Shown: piece after piece, positions 33,473 through 45,002 of the stretch
How positions within the stretch are numbered: the stretch's first letter is position 1
Layout: each line of letters starts with the position of its first letter
Origin: Medicago truncatula
Taxonomy: Eukaryota > Streptophyta > Magnoliopsida > Fabales > Fabaceae
Direction of reading: 5' to 3'
DNA length: 64,000 bases
Assembly: GCF_003473485.1 (NCBI RefSeq)
Contig: NC_053045.1
Location: 49,332,494 to 49,396,493 of the forward strand
Made by a program: the position numbers and the translations under genes
The notes under the pieces: model-generated
What the model was told of the DNA's origin: nothing
What the model saw: only the letters and a program-made list of their open reading frames with translations
Database searches by the model: none

Positions 33473-36195
33473 ATGGAGGTGAAATCTCTCTCTTCCAATT
33501 CTTTGTCCACATTTGAAGTTGGAAAATTTTCTTCCACTTTGTTCACAAGTTTTAGGCACAAATTTGGAGTTAGATACTCTCCTAAGTTCAAGTGCCGCAG
33601 AGGTAACTAAAAAGCTAATTAGATTCTCATATAAGCTTTTTAATTTGTGTGTGTTTTTGCATAAAATCTCATGGTTAATTTAGTACTTATTTTTGTCTTT
33701 AACACTCCGGTTCTCAGGAAACGACCCTGATAATCCGGAGTTTGACCTCGAGGTAAGTAAAGTCTAATCGAGGATTTTTTGAGCTGATATTTGAACTTAA
33801 TTGGTGTTTTTTTTTTTTTTTTTCCAACTAAAATGTTAAAGAGAATGTGGAACATGGGTTTAATAGTTTATCATCTTTAATTTCAGGGTTGTTTCTTAAG
33901 ACTTGTAGTGCCTCAGATGACACTTATTTGGCAGATAAAGCTGTGATTTTTTCAGATGATTTTGCATCAGAAACAAGTTCTCATTGTATTAATGGATCAA
34001 CTTCAAGCTTGTATTACAGAAATCTTATACTTGATGCCTTTGATGATGAGTATGGAGGGATTCTCATTGATCCAAATAGGTTACCACATAATCCATATGC
34101 CTTTGCATCTATGCTTTGTTTATCTCTTTCTCACTGGAAAAGAATGGTAAAATCATCTATCCATGTGCATTATCCTTGTGAAAGCACCATCCAGCATTAT
34201 TGTAAACCTAACATTATGAGGTTTTGCAGGGAAAGAAGGGAATTTGGCTTAAGCTGCCTATAGAGCAATCTGATCTTGTTCCAGTTGCTGTCAAGGTAAT
34301 TTAACTTCCTAAATTTCTACTAATGAAATTATTTACCGTTAATTTTCATTAAGTAAAAATGTCACACCTAAATCACACAATGATATTTGTTAGAATTTGT
34401 TAAATATATTGTTTAATGTAATTACAAGTTAGTTATGATTGGTTGCAAGTTGGTTATATTAGTTGTCTTAGGATCACTATATAAAGTGTATCCTATGGTC
34501 GTGTATCAAGTTTTTTCATTCTATTAATTTCAATTTCAATTTATTCTTCTATTTGTTGGGTTCTACCATACTTTTCAACAATGTTTGTAAAGCACAAAGG
34601 CCGCACGTTGGCGAAAAAGTTCAATATCTCTCAAAGTTTACTTTGAAGTTGATGAAATTAACTCAAAGAAACATTCACAAAATGACTAGCAAATTTGATC
34701 AAATTTTGTAGGAAATTTTTCAGTCTTTACTCTTTATTTAGTTAAAATTTTGTTTTCGCTAGTTGAAGTGTTACTGAATCTATGAGGTAACTAGACTCAT
34801 TTTGGTCTCAGGAAGGTTTTCAATACCACCATGCAGAGCCAGGATATGTGATGTTAACTTACTGGATTCCGGAAGGACCTTGCATGCTTCCAGCAAATGC
34901 ATCACATCAAGTCGGAATTGGAGGATTTGTCATCAATCAAAATAATGAAGTATTGTTCTTTCTTCTGTCAATAATGATATTCTGAAAAAGCTTTGCCAGG
35001 AACTGTTTCAAATTTGTTTGCACTTCTTCTACATGATTTCTAAACAGTTTTTATCTAATTTGATTCATGCAAGCACTAATTTTTGTATAATTTCTTCTAA
35101 TAAATCTGTAAAGGTGCTTGTGGTACAAGAGAAACACTGTTCTCCTGCAACTCTTGGCCTTTGGAAAATACCAACTGGATTCATTCATGAGGTATGTATG
35201 CTTCACTTAACTTTCCTAAATGCTCAATAAACCAAATAGAAAACCGTTGGAATAGAAACCCTTATTTAATGGTAAACAGATGTGAAAAGCACAAACAGAT
35301 AACACATGATATATTTGATCACGTTGTTCAGTCAATTGTGCTTATGTCTGTGACTGCAAAACTTTTTTTATTCAATCTTATGGTTTATATATTACAATTT
35401 ATGTTTAAATACTACGGTCCAGTTAACATAAGCTAAACTAGAGATAGTGTTGAACTGTGTTTCCACTTACGTAATGTTATTATGTTGCAACTTGAATTCA
35501 TCGCTTGTGCGAATAATCTCAGGCAGAGGAGATTTATACAGGAGCTGTAAGAGAAGTGAAGGAAGAAACTGGGGTAAGATTGATTTAACTTTGAGATAAT
35601 CTTAAGTTTTGATGTAAATTAAATTAAAAAGCCTTATATTGAACTTATTCATAAGGTTGCATGATAGGTTTCGATTGCTTAAAATGAAGACTTTCTTTTG
35701 ATGTTGCAGATAGACACAGAGTTTATCGAAGTCATAGCATTCAGGTAACACCAATCATGTCATCAAGAAATTTACATAATTTTGAATGAAATAAATTTGA
35801 AATAGTTACCATTGATTCTGTGAATATACATTTATACAATGTAGTTATTAATTCTGATGAACTTGATGATAAATTCTAGGCATGTACACAATGTGGCTTT
35901 TGAGAAATCAGATTTGTTCTTCATCTGCATGCTAAAACCACTATCATCTACGATCACTGTGGATGATCTTGAAATTGATGCAGCAAAATGGATGCCACTG
36001 GTTGAGTTTGTAGAGCAACCATTAATACAAGAAGATTCCATGTTCAAGAAGATTGTAGATATCTTTATCGCTCGTCTTGGGAAACGTTATTGTGGACTAT
36101 CAACTCATCAAGTAGTTTCCAAGTTTGATGGAAAAATTACTTCCCTATACTACAATGTCTTTGACAATGATGATTCCAACTGTGTTGGAAAATAA
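33473..36195 (+). CDS. NUDT8: Nudix hydrolase, NUDT8-like (9 exons)
   Basis: Proposed exons: 33473-33602, 33718-33752, 33844-34146, 34230-34295, 34812-34949, 35114-35191, 35523-35573, 35710-35744, 35880-36195. All junctions are GT-AG and frame-consistent, giving 383 residues, close to Arabidopsis NUDT8. Residues 246-268 form a complete Nudix box, GX5EX7REUXEEXGU (G246, E252, R260, E261, E264, E265, G267), which coordinates metal and hydrolyses nucleoside diphosphates linked to another moiety. Upstream is the plant Nudix pre-domain typical of the NUDT2/7/8 group (LDAFDDEYGGILIDP, GFQYHHAEPGYVMLTYWIPE). Family members act on ADP-ribose or NADH; NUDT8 substrate specificity is unclear. The Ser- and basic-rich N-terminus (about 45 residues with few acidic ones) looks like an organelle transit peptide; this is inferred. 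Splicing of exons 1-3 is the uncertain part. Confidence 0.9.
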
Positions 36196-36199
36196 TTTA

Positions 36200-37533
36200 G
36201 GCTCTAAAAACTGAGCTAACCACTACATTACTATAGATGTCCGGTAGAATATGTAACATATAATTGAGGTTTTATTTGCTAATGTGTACTGATAATTAAT
36301 GTATATAAATGTTAATATCAATAAAGAGTTGTTGTGGAATGGAACATGAGGGAACATTACACTTGTTCCTCATTTCCGTTTGGAAAGTAGAAGCATCAAG
36401 CATGTATAGAATATGTTTATTTTGGCCTCCATTTTGTAATTTATTGAACCAATTAAGAAAATCAACATGTATATTTGAAGGTTAACATTTTATGTTAAGA
36501 GACAAAATTGATTAGTTACCGATACGGAGTGGATCAGAGATAACGGTCGGAGTTGGTGATGCATCTGCAAACATTGTGACGTCGAGTAGAATGATGGATT
36601 TATTATATTTGATTGTCTACCTTTCTCATTGCATTACTGAGAGATTATCAAAGCAAATTAGTGGATCACTGACGATGATCATGCAGTGATTGGCTACTAG
36701 AGGGATATGATTTGGTCCATTGACGGCGCAGCGTCCTAACCTGTGCCCTTGTAGTGAAGTCTATAGGGATTGGGTCTGGGATTATTCCGAAACAATGACC
36801 CTTTGGGATATTTTATGAATATAGTTTTTTTTTTTTTTTTTTTCAACAACCAAATCCTTAAACATTATGAACTCGATATTCGACTCAACAAACTACTAAT
36901 ACGAGGACCAGAGAACACTTGAACACTTAACAATACACATTAACAGTCTATGTGGTGAAAATTTAATCCTGATATTTTGAAAGAAATTGCAAAGATATTT
37001 CTCATCATTCATCAATATCTCTACCGCTATCTATTATTAACTCCATTTTTGTTTTCAATGGACGTTTAGCATTGGATTTTAGTTAAAATAATACAATTAA
37101 TTATAGAGTTGGATTTGTATTGAACTTTCAGTTTTAGTCTCTCACTATCAATTATCAAAACGAACCCTTGATGAATCGTGACGTGTAATTTATCACACAT
37201 CTTTTTTAAATAAAATTGTATATGTGCGTTGCTTTCTTTGTCCTCTCAAAGCAAGTAACATCATGGTCAACTGTTGCATTATTATTTATACATACATGCA
37301 ACAAAATTAGGAGTCAAATTAGGGAAGAAATTGCATGAGGTCTGTTGGCGTCTTCTCACAACCAGAGGAAAACAACGCCATGTGAGCTATCACAAGCTCC
37401 GTAGATAATTATTAAGTATCAATTATTTTTCAAACAAAAATTGGTGGTGGTCCAATCAATTTGGACAGACATGATTTTTTATTTCATTGTTTAAATAGTG
37501 AAGTCTCATTTTGCTCCTCGTAGAATACACGAA
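36200..37533. other. Intergenic, no gene seen
   Basis: Presumed 3' UTR of the Nudix gene to about 36340 (AATAAA-like ATCAATAAAGAG at 36318), then AT-rich noncoding DNA with a long T-run at 36827-36843. Confidence 0.55.
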
Positions 37534-37534
37534 A

Positions 37535-37676
37535 TTTGTCCCGTGATTAACTCAGTTGACACAGAAACAATGTATGGCATATGCAGAGATCAGAGTTTGA
37601 ACTCTAGACCCCACTCATCCAGGATGAATTTGTAGTTATTAGGCTACTTGACAAAAAAAAAAAAAACAAAAAAAAA
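37535..37676 (+). mobile_element. tRNA-derived SINE-like element
   Basis: Polymerase III-like boxes are visible: TTAACTCAGTTGACA (A-box-like, about 37546-37560) and AGAGTTTGAACTCT (B-box-like, 37592-37605). The body ends AGGCTACTTGAC and an A-rich tail starts at 37653. GAAATTT (about 37531) and GAAATCT (about 37680) could be a worn target duplication. This fits a legume SINE. Confidence 0.5.
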
Positions 37677-37949
37677 CAAGAAATCTAGTCCATTATGTCT
37701 TAACTTAACTTGATAACAATGTTAGAATTGTGTATGTGAGATTTCAATTACTACCGTCATTTCATCTATCTACAAAAAAAAAAAACACAATCTAGATTAG
37801 TCCGATAAAGAAAATGCAATTTTTAATCCTTTTAAAAAAATAACTCAAGACATATTAGTTTTTTTTCGATTATTTTTCACAACCAATTTTTTTTGGATGT
37901 TAAACGAGACTAAGAGTGTTTAAACGAAGATTAAGAAAAGAGAATTGAA

Positions 37950-38800
37950 GTACTGTAATCAATTTGATTTTATGCATGGGTGGTCGACTTTGGAAGCAAT
38001 TTACTTCATTGTGTGATGGAGCGATATCAAACGCATAAACACGACTTGCACTTGGTATTCCTTGGTTTCGAGAAGGCGTGTGATAGAGTGACTAGGGAGA
38101 TTCTGTGGAAAGCTCTAGAGATGAAAGGGGGTTACAATTGCTTATATTTGAGCTATCAAAGATATGTATGAGGGAGATTCAACTACATCATTGGGTTCCC
38201 GACGATTTTTCCATAACAATAGGATTGCACCGAGTGTCAACCATTAGCTCTTATTTTTTTTTACTTTAGTTTTGGAAGTACTTACAAAACACGTCCAAGA
38301 GTTAGCACTAAGATGTATATATATTTTTTTTTTGCATATGATGTTGTCCTACTTGGAGAGTCAAGGGAGGAATTGAATGGGAGTTTGGGATATAGTTTAA
38401 GTGTATGATTTCTACCTGAGTAGAAGCAAGACATGGTATATGAAATGTAATTTCAGCAAAAAACGAAGTAGTTCTACCTTAAAAGTGAAAATTGAAGATC
38501 ATATCATACCCCAAGTTACACGACTTAAATATCTTGTGCTCATAGTACAGAATGACGGAGAAATATAAGCAAGTACAAACATCACATTCAAGTTGGGTGG
38601 TTGAAATAGATACGAGCCTCAGATATTTTATGCGATACAAAATACCTCTCAAGTTGAAGGTAAAATTTATTGGACAACTGTCAGAACAACGATGTTGTAT
38701 GAAACAGAGTGTTGGACGATTAAGAACCAACATAAGAATTAAAGGCAAGACAATCACAAATTACTTCTTGAGATTACCAAAATTCCGAAAAAAAAAATGT
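37950..38800 (+). pseudogene. Non-LTR (LINE) reverse transcriptase relic
   Basis: Broken frames match the order of a plant LINE reverse transcriptase. These are DLHLVFLGFEKACDRVTREILWKAL (38041-38115; the D/E-K-A-Y-D-R-V motif now reads EKACDRV), AIKDMYEGDSTTSL (38153 on), LVLEVLTKHVQELALR, and the YLGxxIQNDGEI-like LKYLVLIVQNDGEI at about 38526-38567. Beyond that comes a stretch similar to the LINE domain before the C-terminus. Multiple stops and frameshifts are present, and the FADD catalytic motif region is corrupted (FFLHMML). It is dead. Confidence 0.75.
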
Positions 38801-38819
38801 AAATGTTACTAAGTTTGGC

Positions 38820-40330
38820 CTTCGGTGAAACTTCATAACGACCCAACTTTGATGTGGCAATTAGACACGTAAAATGTAAATTGCTCACTTTAAAGAATTT
38901 TTTATTTGCTCTATTTTATCTTTTTAGGTTTCAACTTTGCTACCACGGTTTGGTCATTTCTGTTGAGAATTTAAACTCTTTGTCAAAACCAACAAGAACA
39001 AAGACATAGAACAAATAACAATGACAATCAATAATCAAATTGTCAAAGCAGCAACAATAAACAATGTGTAAATCAAACCCATAATCAAACCAATCAACAA
39101 GATAAAGAGAGTAGAAGATCAAACATACCAAGATTTGTTTATCCAAATCGACCCAGATTTACTTATGTATCGGGGAGAGAGTAGTTATCCAAAATATTAT
39201 GTTTCATACAAAGAGATACACAAGTTACAAGAAATTAACTTCAAAATCAAAGATGTGGAGAAAATAACAAAAACAACCTATATAAAACAATCCAATTAAC
39301 AAACACTAATTTCTACTTCTTACTCTCTTTCCTTGAACAAGAGAGTTACAATAGTGACAATTTTTTTCTTCCAATTGCTCTTCAAGAGTAAGCCCTAATT
39401 TCTTTTCTTTCCTATCTAAACTCACTCAATGATAATCACTCTCAAGGTATTTACTATTTACTATGTGCTTCCAAACCCTCGAATCTCCCCCTAAAAGCAC
39501 TCAAATTTTAACCCAAAGTTTCCCTTTTTGGTCTCCAAAAATTCCACTGTCGAAAATTGAAAATAGCACTATATTTATATAGAATTTGCATCTGCCTTGC
39601 TCGTGCACTAACCGCCTCGCATACAACTGATTTGGTGAACAAGATTTCACCTCTTTCTCACCCGCCTCATGGATCATCTCAGCCACCTCGTGGAATGAGA
39701 CATAATTGAATCAATTTTTTTTAGAATTTTGCATCCATCGAGATTTCAAGGCATATACAACAATTTTCCACCTTGCCTTTAAATTGATGGCGATTTCAAT
39801 TTCATCACCAACCACATTGTTGCTTGTCATTGCCTTCAACTATGTTTTGTAGCACCATAAGATTTCACCTTTACCTCTTCAATCCTCGGAATACCTTATG
39901 TCTTCTTGAAGAACTTGCATCCAATTATCTTCGAATTTTTAGGTAGATCTACAAATTTTACCACAACCTCTAAAATGATCATTTCCTTCTTCCTGGAGAT
40001 TCCCTTGCTCTCAATTATAGTATACAACGTAAGGTCTCTATAGGTGTACCGCTTTGGTGCAAGAATATCTCTCATTTATCTATCTCTGGATAGCTATGAG
40101 TTATTGTTTTGTTTGTCTTCTTCACGGTCTCTCCAAACCACAAGTGCTTAATGTCTCACTAGACTAACTATGTCTTGGTGATACACATTACCTCCACGGT
40201 CCTCACTTTCGCAATTTCACTCAACTCTTTATCTTTAGACACCAAATAATGGCACTCCCTATCTTGTCCATCATTTCGGTTTTCTCTGATTCTGTTATTC
40301 TTAACCGTTGGTCATATGTGTTAGAATTTA
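38820..40330 (-). mobile_element. Heavily decayed Ty1/copia-like relic (uncertain)
   Basis: On the minus strand, about 39870-40000 reads VDLPKNSKIIGCKFFKK, then in broken frame GIPRIEEV. This resembles the start of the copia reverse transcriptase (RVT_2). The surrounding 1.5 kb is GC-richer than its flanks and has LTR-like features, including TATTTATATAG at about 39570, but no element ends were recognised. A TGTTAGAATTTAG phrase at about 40319 could be an LTR end. Confidence 0.4.
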
Positions 40331-40739
40331 GTGCTTTAATTGTTAGGATTAAGAGTTTAATTTGTTAATGTCTTTTAAGCTTATGAATATTTTGTGTATG
40401 AGAAATATCCCAACTTATAATCAATTATTCTCCTGTTATTTTACCATTTAAATAAAACTTTTCTTCACAAGAAAAAATGAAACTTATTTTACACTAAAAA
40501 ATAATTAATAATCTCTAAAATAAAATTAAAAAAAAATCTCTAAAATAAATTAAAAAGTGTAGTTGCTTTTTAAAGAAGAAAGAATAATGAAGAACGCCCA
40601 AAAGGCCAAAGCAAAGAGCTTCTGATTTTAGGCTTTGTGGTAGAGTCACCTTACGTTTTGTTCTTCAACTTCCACCCCAAATTACTCTCCAATTTCCAAT
40701 TTCTACCCTTTCCTCTTCTCCCCTCCCTCTTCTTCTATC

Positions 40740-41085
40740 GTAAGTTTCTCTCTCTTCCATTTTCCATTGATCCTTCTCTCTCTTAATAATCTATCTGATT
40801 AAAGTTTTTCGGATGTCATTGAGATAATTATTATTAGGTAATTTCATTATAATTTCAACCTCAATTGCATTTTCTCTGTAAAACCCCCATCATAATAATT
40901 GAAACGATTTCAATAAAGTTTTGTTTTTTCTCTCCTCAAAAATCCAATCCCAGATTTTCTACCCAAAAAAACAAAACCCCAGATGAAAATTTTGGATTTT
41001 TAATCTACCCTTTTGTTAAAAATTATATATTTGTAGATGGGTTATTTCCAATTTTGATATATATTATTTTGGACAATGTTTTTAG
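40740..41085 (+). other. Probable 5' UTR intron of the deSI-like gene
   Basis: GTAAGT at 40740-40745 follows a CT-rich, leader-like stretch (40660-40739). A T-rich run ending TTTTTAG at 41085 precedes GCTTTGAGGGAAGAAG. A leader intron here would place the transcript start near 40650 and leave an 84-nt leader segment before the ATG at 41170. It is predicted from signals alone. Confidence 0.45.
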
Positions 41086-41169
41086 GCTTTGAGGGAAGAA
41101 GAATGAGGTTGTGATTTTTGTAGTGTAATTTAAGAATTAGGGGAGAAGGAAGGGAGGAAATCATACACA

Positions 41170-44100
41170 ATGCCATCTTTCCCAAGGAGCTCTAGCTTGG
41201 AAAGGGTGCCAGATAGCGAGAAAAAGAGTAATACAATGGTGTACCTCAATGTTTATGATCTTACGCCTGCGAACAATTATCTATATATGCTTGGTGTTGG
41301 GATCTTTCATTCCGGTATCGAAGGTTTGTTTGCTTGATCTTTTAATTTCATGATAACTTTTCTATTTTGTGCTTGGTTTGATAAGATAATTATGTTTTTT
41401 ATTTATTGGTATGAAATTGCTTTGGCACCATGGTGGAATGTTTAATCGTTAATATAATTGAATACAACATTGTTATGATTCATATTTGTTGAGAAGTCTC
41501 ACATTTGATGAGATATGACTTGAAATTATGTTTATACGCTGTGGTTTTGGGGGGTAGTCCTAAACTTATGAACCAGTTTTGTAGGTTTGACTTAGGCCCA
41601 ATATAGAAAACCTAATATGGTATCAGAGTTTATTCAAGATCCATTTGATACCCTTGTTATGGAGCCATTTGGATCACGCTCCAGGTGGTGTGTTTATAAG
41701 TGGAGGTCAGTCCTCACTTTACAAACCATTATGTGTGTACTGGTCTGTTGAGAAGAATGGTATGCGAATAGGTTATCAGATAGTTGGTCATCCACTCATT
41801 CATTGAGGTTTCTTGTAGTTTCATGCCTCTAGAGAATACTACTTGGTGTTGGAAATAGGAAATGTTGTTCAAATGATTGGTATATGAAGTACATAAATTG
41901 GGATGGTGAACCAGTAAGGGGTTATTTTTTGTAGCTATCACCGTAGACATTTTACTCTTTGGTCATCTGATCTCTAATATACTCATTTGGGAATTTACTT
42001 AATTATTTTACATATTGTTTTATATCATTTTTAAGTTCTAGTTATATGTGCACTTATTATTTTTCAATATACCTGTTTGATCAAAACTCTTGTAGTTTGT
42101 CTAGTTATATGTTTCAATATACCTAAGGAATATGTATCTATTTAGATTACACATACAAGGAAGCAGTTTGTCTGCCTTTTTTTTTAAAAAAAGAAATTGA
42201 ATTACTTTGTCTTCGGCTTCATTTTCTCTCCTCTGCTTTTTACATATTCTGTCTTCTTTGCTAAGATTGATTTTGGAAAATTCAGGACTACCTTAAAATA
42301 TTTTTTATATAGCCTTTTGTAAAGCCTTTTATTTTACTGTCGTTGTCATCCTTGGCGACATTTAGGATGGCATGGTTTGAAGGTCGCACTTGCTCGTGGT
42401 GAGCTGTGTACACCACAAAGGACTTGTTTCTAAATATAAGTGTAGTTTTTATGACCGTTTCTTTTGTAAAATCACAACCATTTAACTATAGTTTATTCAA
42501 AGGCTGTTAATGATGCTTCACGGGTGAGACATCTGTTATGGTACCTCACCCTAGATGTAGCTCCCTGTCTTAAGTTAATCAATGATATAGAAACCTTGCA
42601 CACTTGCTACTTCTGGGTCTTTGATTCCCATATGTTGAGCCTTTACCTATCTAAATATATAACACTTATAGTTACATGGAAATTTTCATATCTATTTTCC
42701 AGGACTGAGATTCTAGAAGGGCTTATGAGTTTTATGTTGCTTCTAGCGTGCATTTTGTATTATCACGTCATGGATGATCAACTATTTTGTGGGGGTGGGC
42801 TTATGAGTTTTGTGTTGCTTCTAGCGTGCATTTTGTATTATCACGTCATGGATGATTGACTATTATCACGTCATGGATGATTGACTATTTTGTGGGTTCT
42901 GAATAAAAATATTTCATACAAGCAGATTTTAGTGTTTTCATTTGATTAAGTATTTGCTATGCACTGTTTGTTTACTGATTTCTTCTTAGTTGTTTTGACA
43001 AGTTCATAGAGCATTATGCTGTATCAAGCATTTGCCTTTCATTGCTGCTAGCTTTTTCTAGTGGGTCATTTTGTTTGTCATTCCAAAACATAATAAGTTG
43101 ATATATTATGCACCAAGTGAAAGAAGCAGTTTATCTTATAATATACTTTTCTATTTGGATGATTATTATTTGTTTCATTTATTTTATTAATGTGAAAGTT
43201 TATAAAATGGAATCCTTTATGCCCACATTAGGATTTTTTAGTATGAAGTAATAGTAATAATATTTACCAAAAGATACATCTAACGCTGAAGACTTTCTGT
43301 TTGTCAGACTTCGATTTCTGTTCCAAGTTAGTTTTCAAGTCACAAAATGGAGTCCGCTTCACCAGATATATCACACAATCTTAACAGTCGTATTTTTCTG
43401 AAAGAAATTTCATTTACAGTTTAATATAGCACAAAAATTATAGGCACTGCTCCTGCTGTTCTCTACTAAAAGTATAGTATAACTGTCACGAATAATTTTG
43501 AAAGTTTTTTTTTTAAGAAAAAAAAAAACACCTCGTTATTAGAGAATTAGCAAGAATAGTGCACTCGATCTAAGTTTTGTCCTTTAATATAACTACTTCA
43601 TTTATTGTTAAGTTACCAAAGTTCATCCTCTTTTGACCAGGATCCTGATTTGAAGTAATTTAGTAAGTATTGTAAGGCAAAGGGATATATCTTGAGACTA
43701 ATTATTGATCGGAATGTGGGTGTACTGTCTTGTTGTTTTAGCATCCGTGGAACTAACTTTGTTCATGGTTTTCGCTTTTCATAACAGTGCATGGCATGGA
43801 ATATGGGTTTGGAGCACATGAGTACTCATCAAGTGGAGTATTTGAGGTGGAACCTAGAAGTTGTCCGGGCTTTATCTTCAGACGATCATTATTGTTAGGC
43901 ACAACGGATATGTCTTATTCACAATTTCGTTCTTTCATTGAGCGCGTTTCAGCAAAATATCACGGAGACACTTACCATCTGATTGCTAAGAATTGCAACC
44001 ATTTTACAGATGAAGTTTGCCAACAGTTAACAGGAAAGCCTATCCCTGCGTGGGTAAATCGGTTGGCTCGTGTCGGTGAGAACTCTCTTTGTCTGTGTGT

Positions 44101-45002
44101 ATTGTATATGCAGGATAAGGCTCCTCTGAAGGGAGCAAATCACTTTAAAGAGCAAGTGAGAAAAATCAATCGTTGGTAAACAAATCAACGGTTGATCTTG
44201 TTTGCACATGCATAAACCCTTGATTTTCTCCCTTTAGAACCACTCACTTCAGAGGAGCCTAATTCGTAAATGTGATATGCACAAGTGTGTTTTTTTCCAT
44301 CATGATATTCTATTTGGATAAACAACTAGATTAAGCGCTTATACCATAATCAATTATAAAGTGGTGATGTTTAAGCTATTTCTATAACAAAAAATAAAAT
44401 AAAGGCACTGTTTTTTCACGAGTTTATGAAAACAAGCTGAAAGCAACTTATGGTTTTCCTAATAGTCTCACAATCACAAATGCTTATGTCAGGAGATAAA
44501 CTCAAATAAGTCAATTCAAACAGACTCTGAATCTTGTAATTGCATCTACTAGTTTAGTTTTTAGCTGATCAAATGCACTTTGAAGTTTCAGGTTCTTTTT
44601 GCAATTGTCTTCTGCCAGAAAGCCTTCAGGTTGAGGCTGTTAGACATGAACCTGATCATCTCGTACATTCTGGTAAGCTATGAATGAAGACAACTATATC
44701 TACTAATTGTTTTACAATCTTCTATCTTTCCGATTGATTTATTAGATGTCTCAGAAGAAAAATCTAATATGAATGGCACATAGCATATGACTATTGTTTT
44801 ACAATCTTTCATTTTTTTTTTTTTAATTGGAAAGTAACACTTTTGGCTAATAACATTTGTTACTGCAGATGAAGAGGAATCAGAATCTGATAGCCATTCC
44901 GAGTCAGATGATAGTGAAGAGGAAGGTTCCAAACACCATTTGCTAAATTCACATAATGGTGATGTCTCCTTTATAAAGGAAAGACCAATGGACGTCGAAT
45001 GA
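41170..45002 (+). CDS. PPPDE/deSI-type putative isopeptidase (4 exons)
   Basis: Exons 41170-41323, 43788-44075, 44592-44672, 44869-45002; all junctions GT-AG and in phase; 218 residues. The PPPDE thiol peptidase fold covers residues 24-150. The conserved catalytic pair is present: His47 in GIFHSGIEVHG (split by intron 1) and Cys121 in AKNCNHFTDEVC. The family includes deSI proteins, which remove SUMO or ubiquitin, and plant homologues of ~200-230 residues with this layout; the substrate here is unknown. The C-terminus is an acidic Ser/Glu/Asp tail (DEEESESDSHSESDDSEEE), perhaps a protein-interaction or CK2-phosphorylated region (inference). Intron 1 is 2.4 kb and houses a TRIM element and a tandem repeat. 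Exon 2 stays open for about 100 nt into intron 2, so retention of that intron would add a short alternative tail. Confidence 0.92.
41487..41750 (+). mobile_element. TRIM element in intron 1 of the deSI-like gene
   Basis: Starts TGTTGAGAAGTCTCACATTTG and runs through AGATATGACTTG, GTTTATACG, GAACCAGTTTTGTAGGTTTGA and TTAGGCCCAATATAG to the primer site TGGTATCAGAG (41618-41628). This is the layout of the legume/Brassicaceae Katydid-type TRIM terminal repeat. A partial second repeat (TTTATAAGTGGAGGTCAGTCCTCACTTTACAAACC) follows at about 41693-41728. No coding capacity. Confidence 0.65.
42719..42885 (+). repeat. 78-bp tandem duplication plus nested 25-bp duplication
   Basis: GGGCTTATGAGTTTTNTGTTGC... 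is present at 42719 and 42797, nearly identical. Within the second copy, TATTATCACGTCATGGATGA is duplicated at 42836 and 42861 (25-bp period). It lies in intron 1 of the deSI-like gene and holds three ACGTCA words. Confidence 0.9.

Noticed and set aside
43787..44179. 130-codon frame read as a complete protein
   Set aside because: It is exon 2 of the deSI-like gene running on into intron 2. The true junction at 44075/44592 restores the conserved family sequence.
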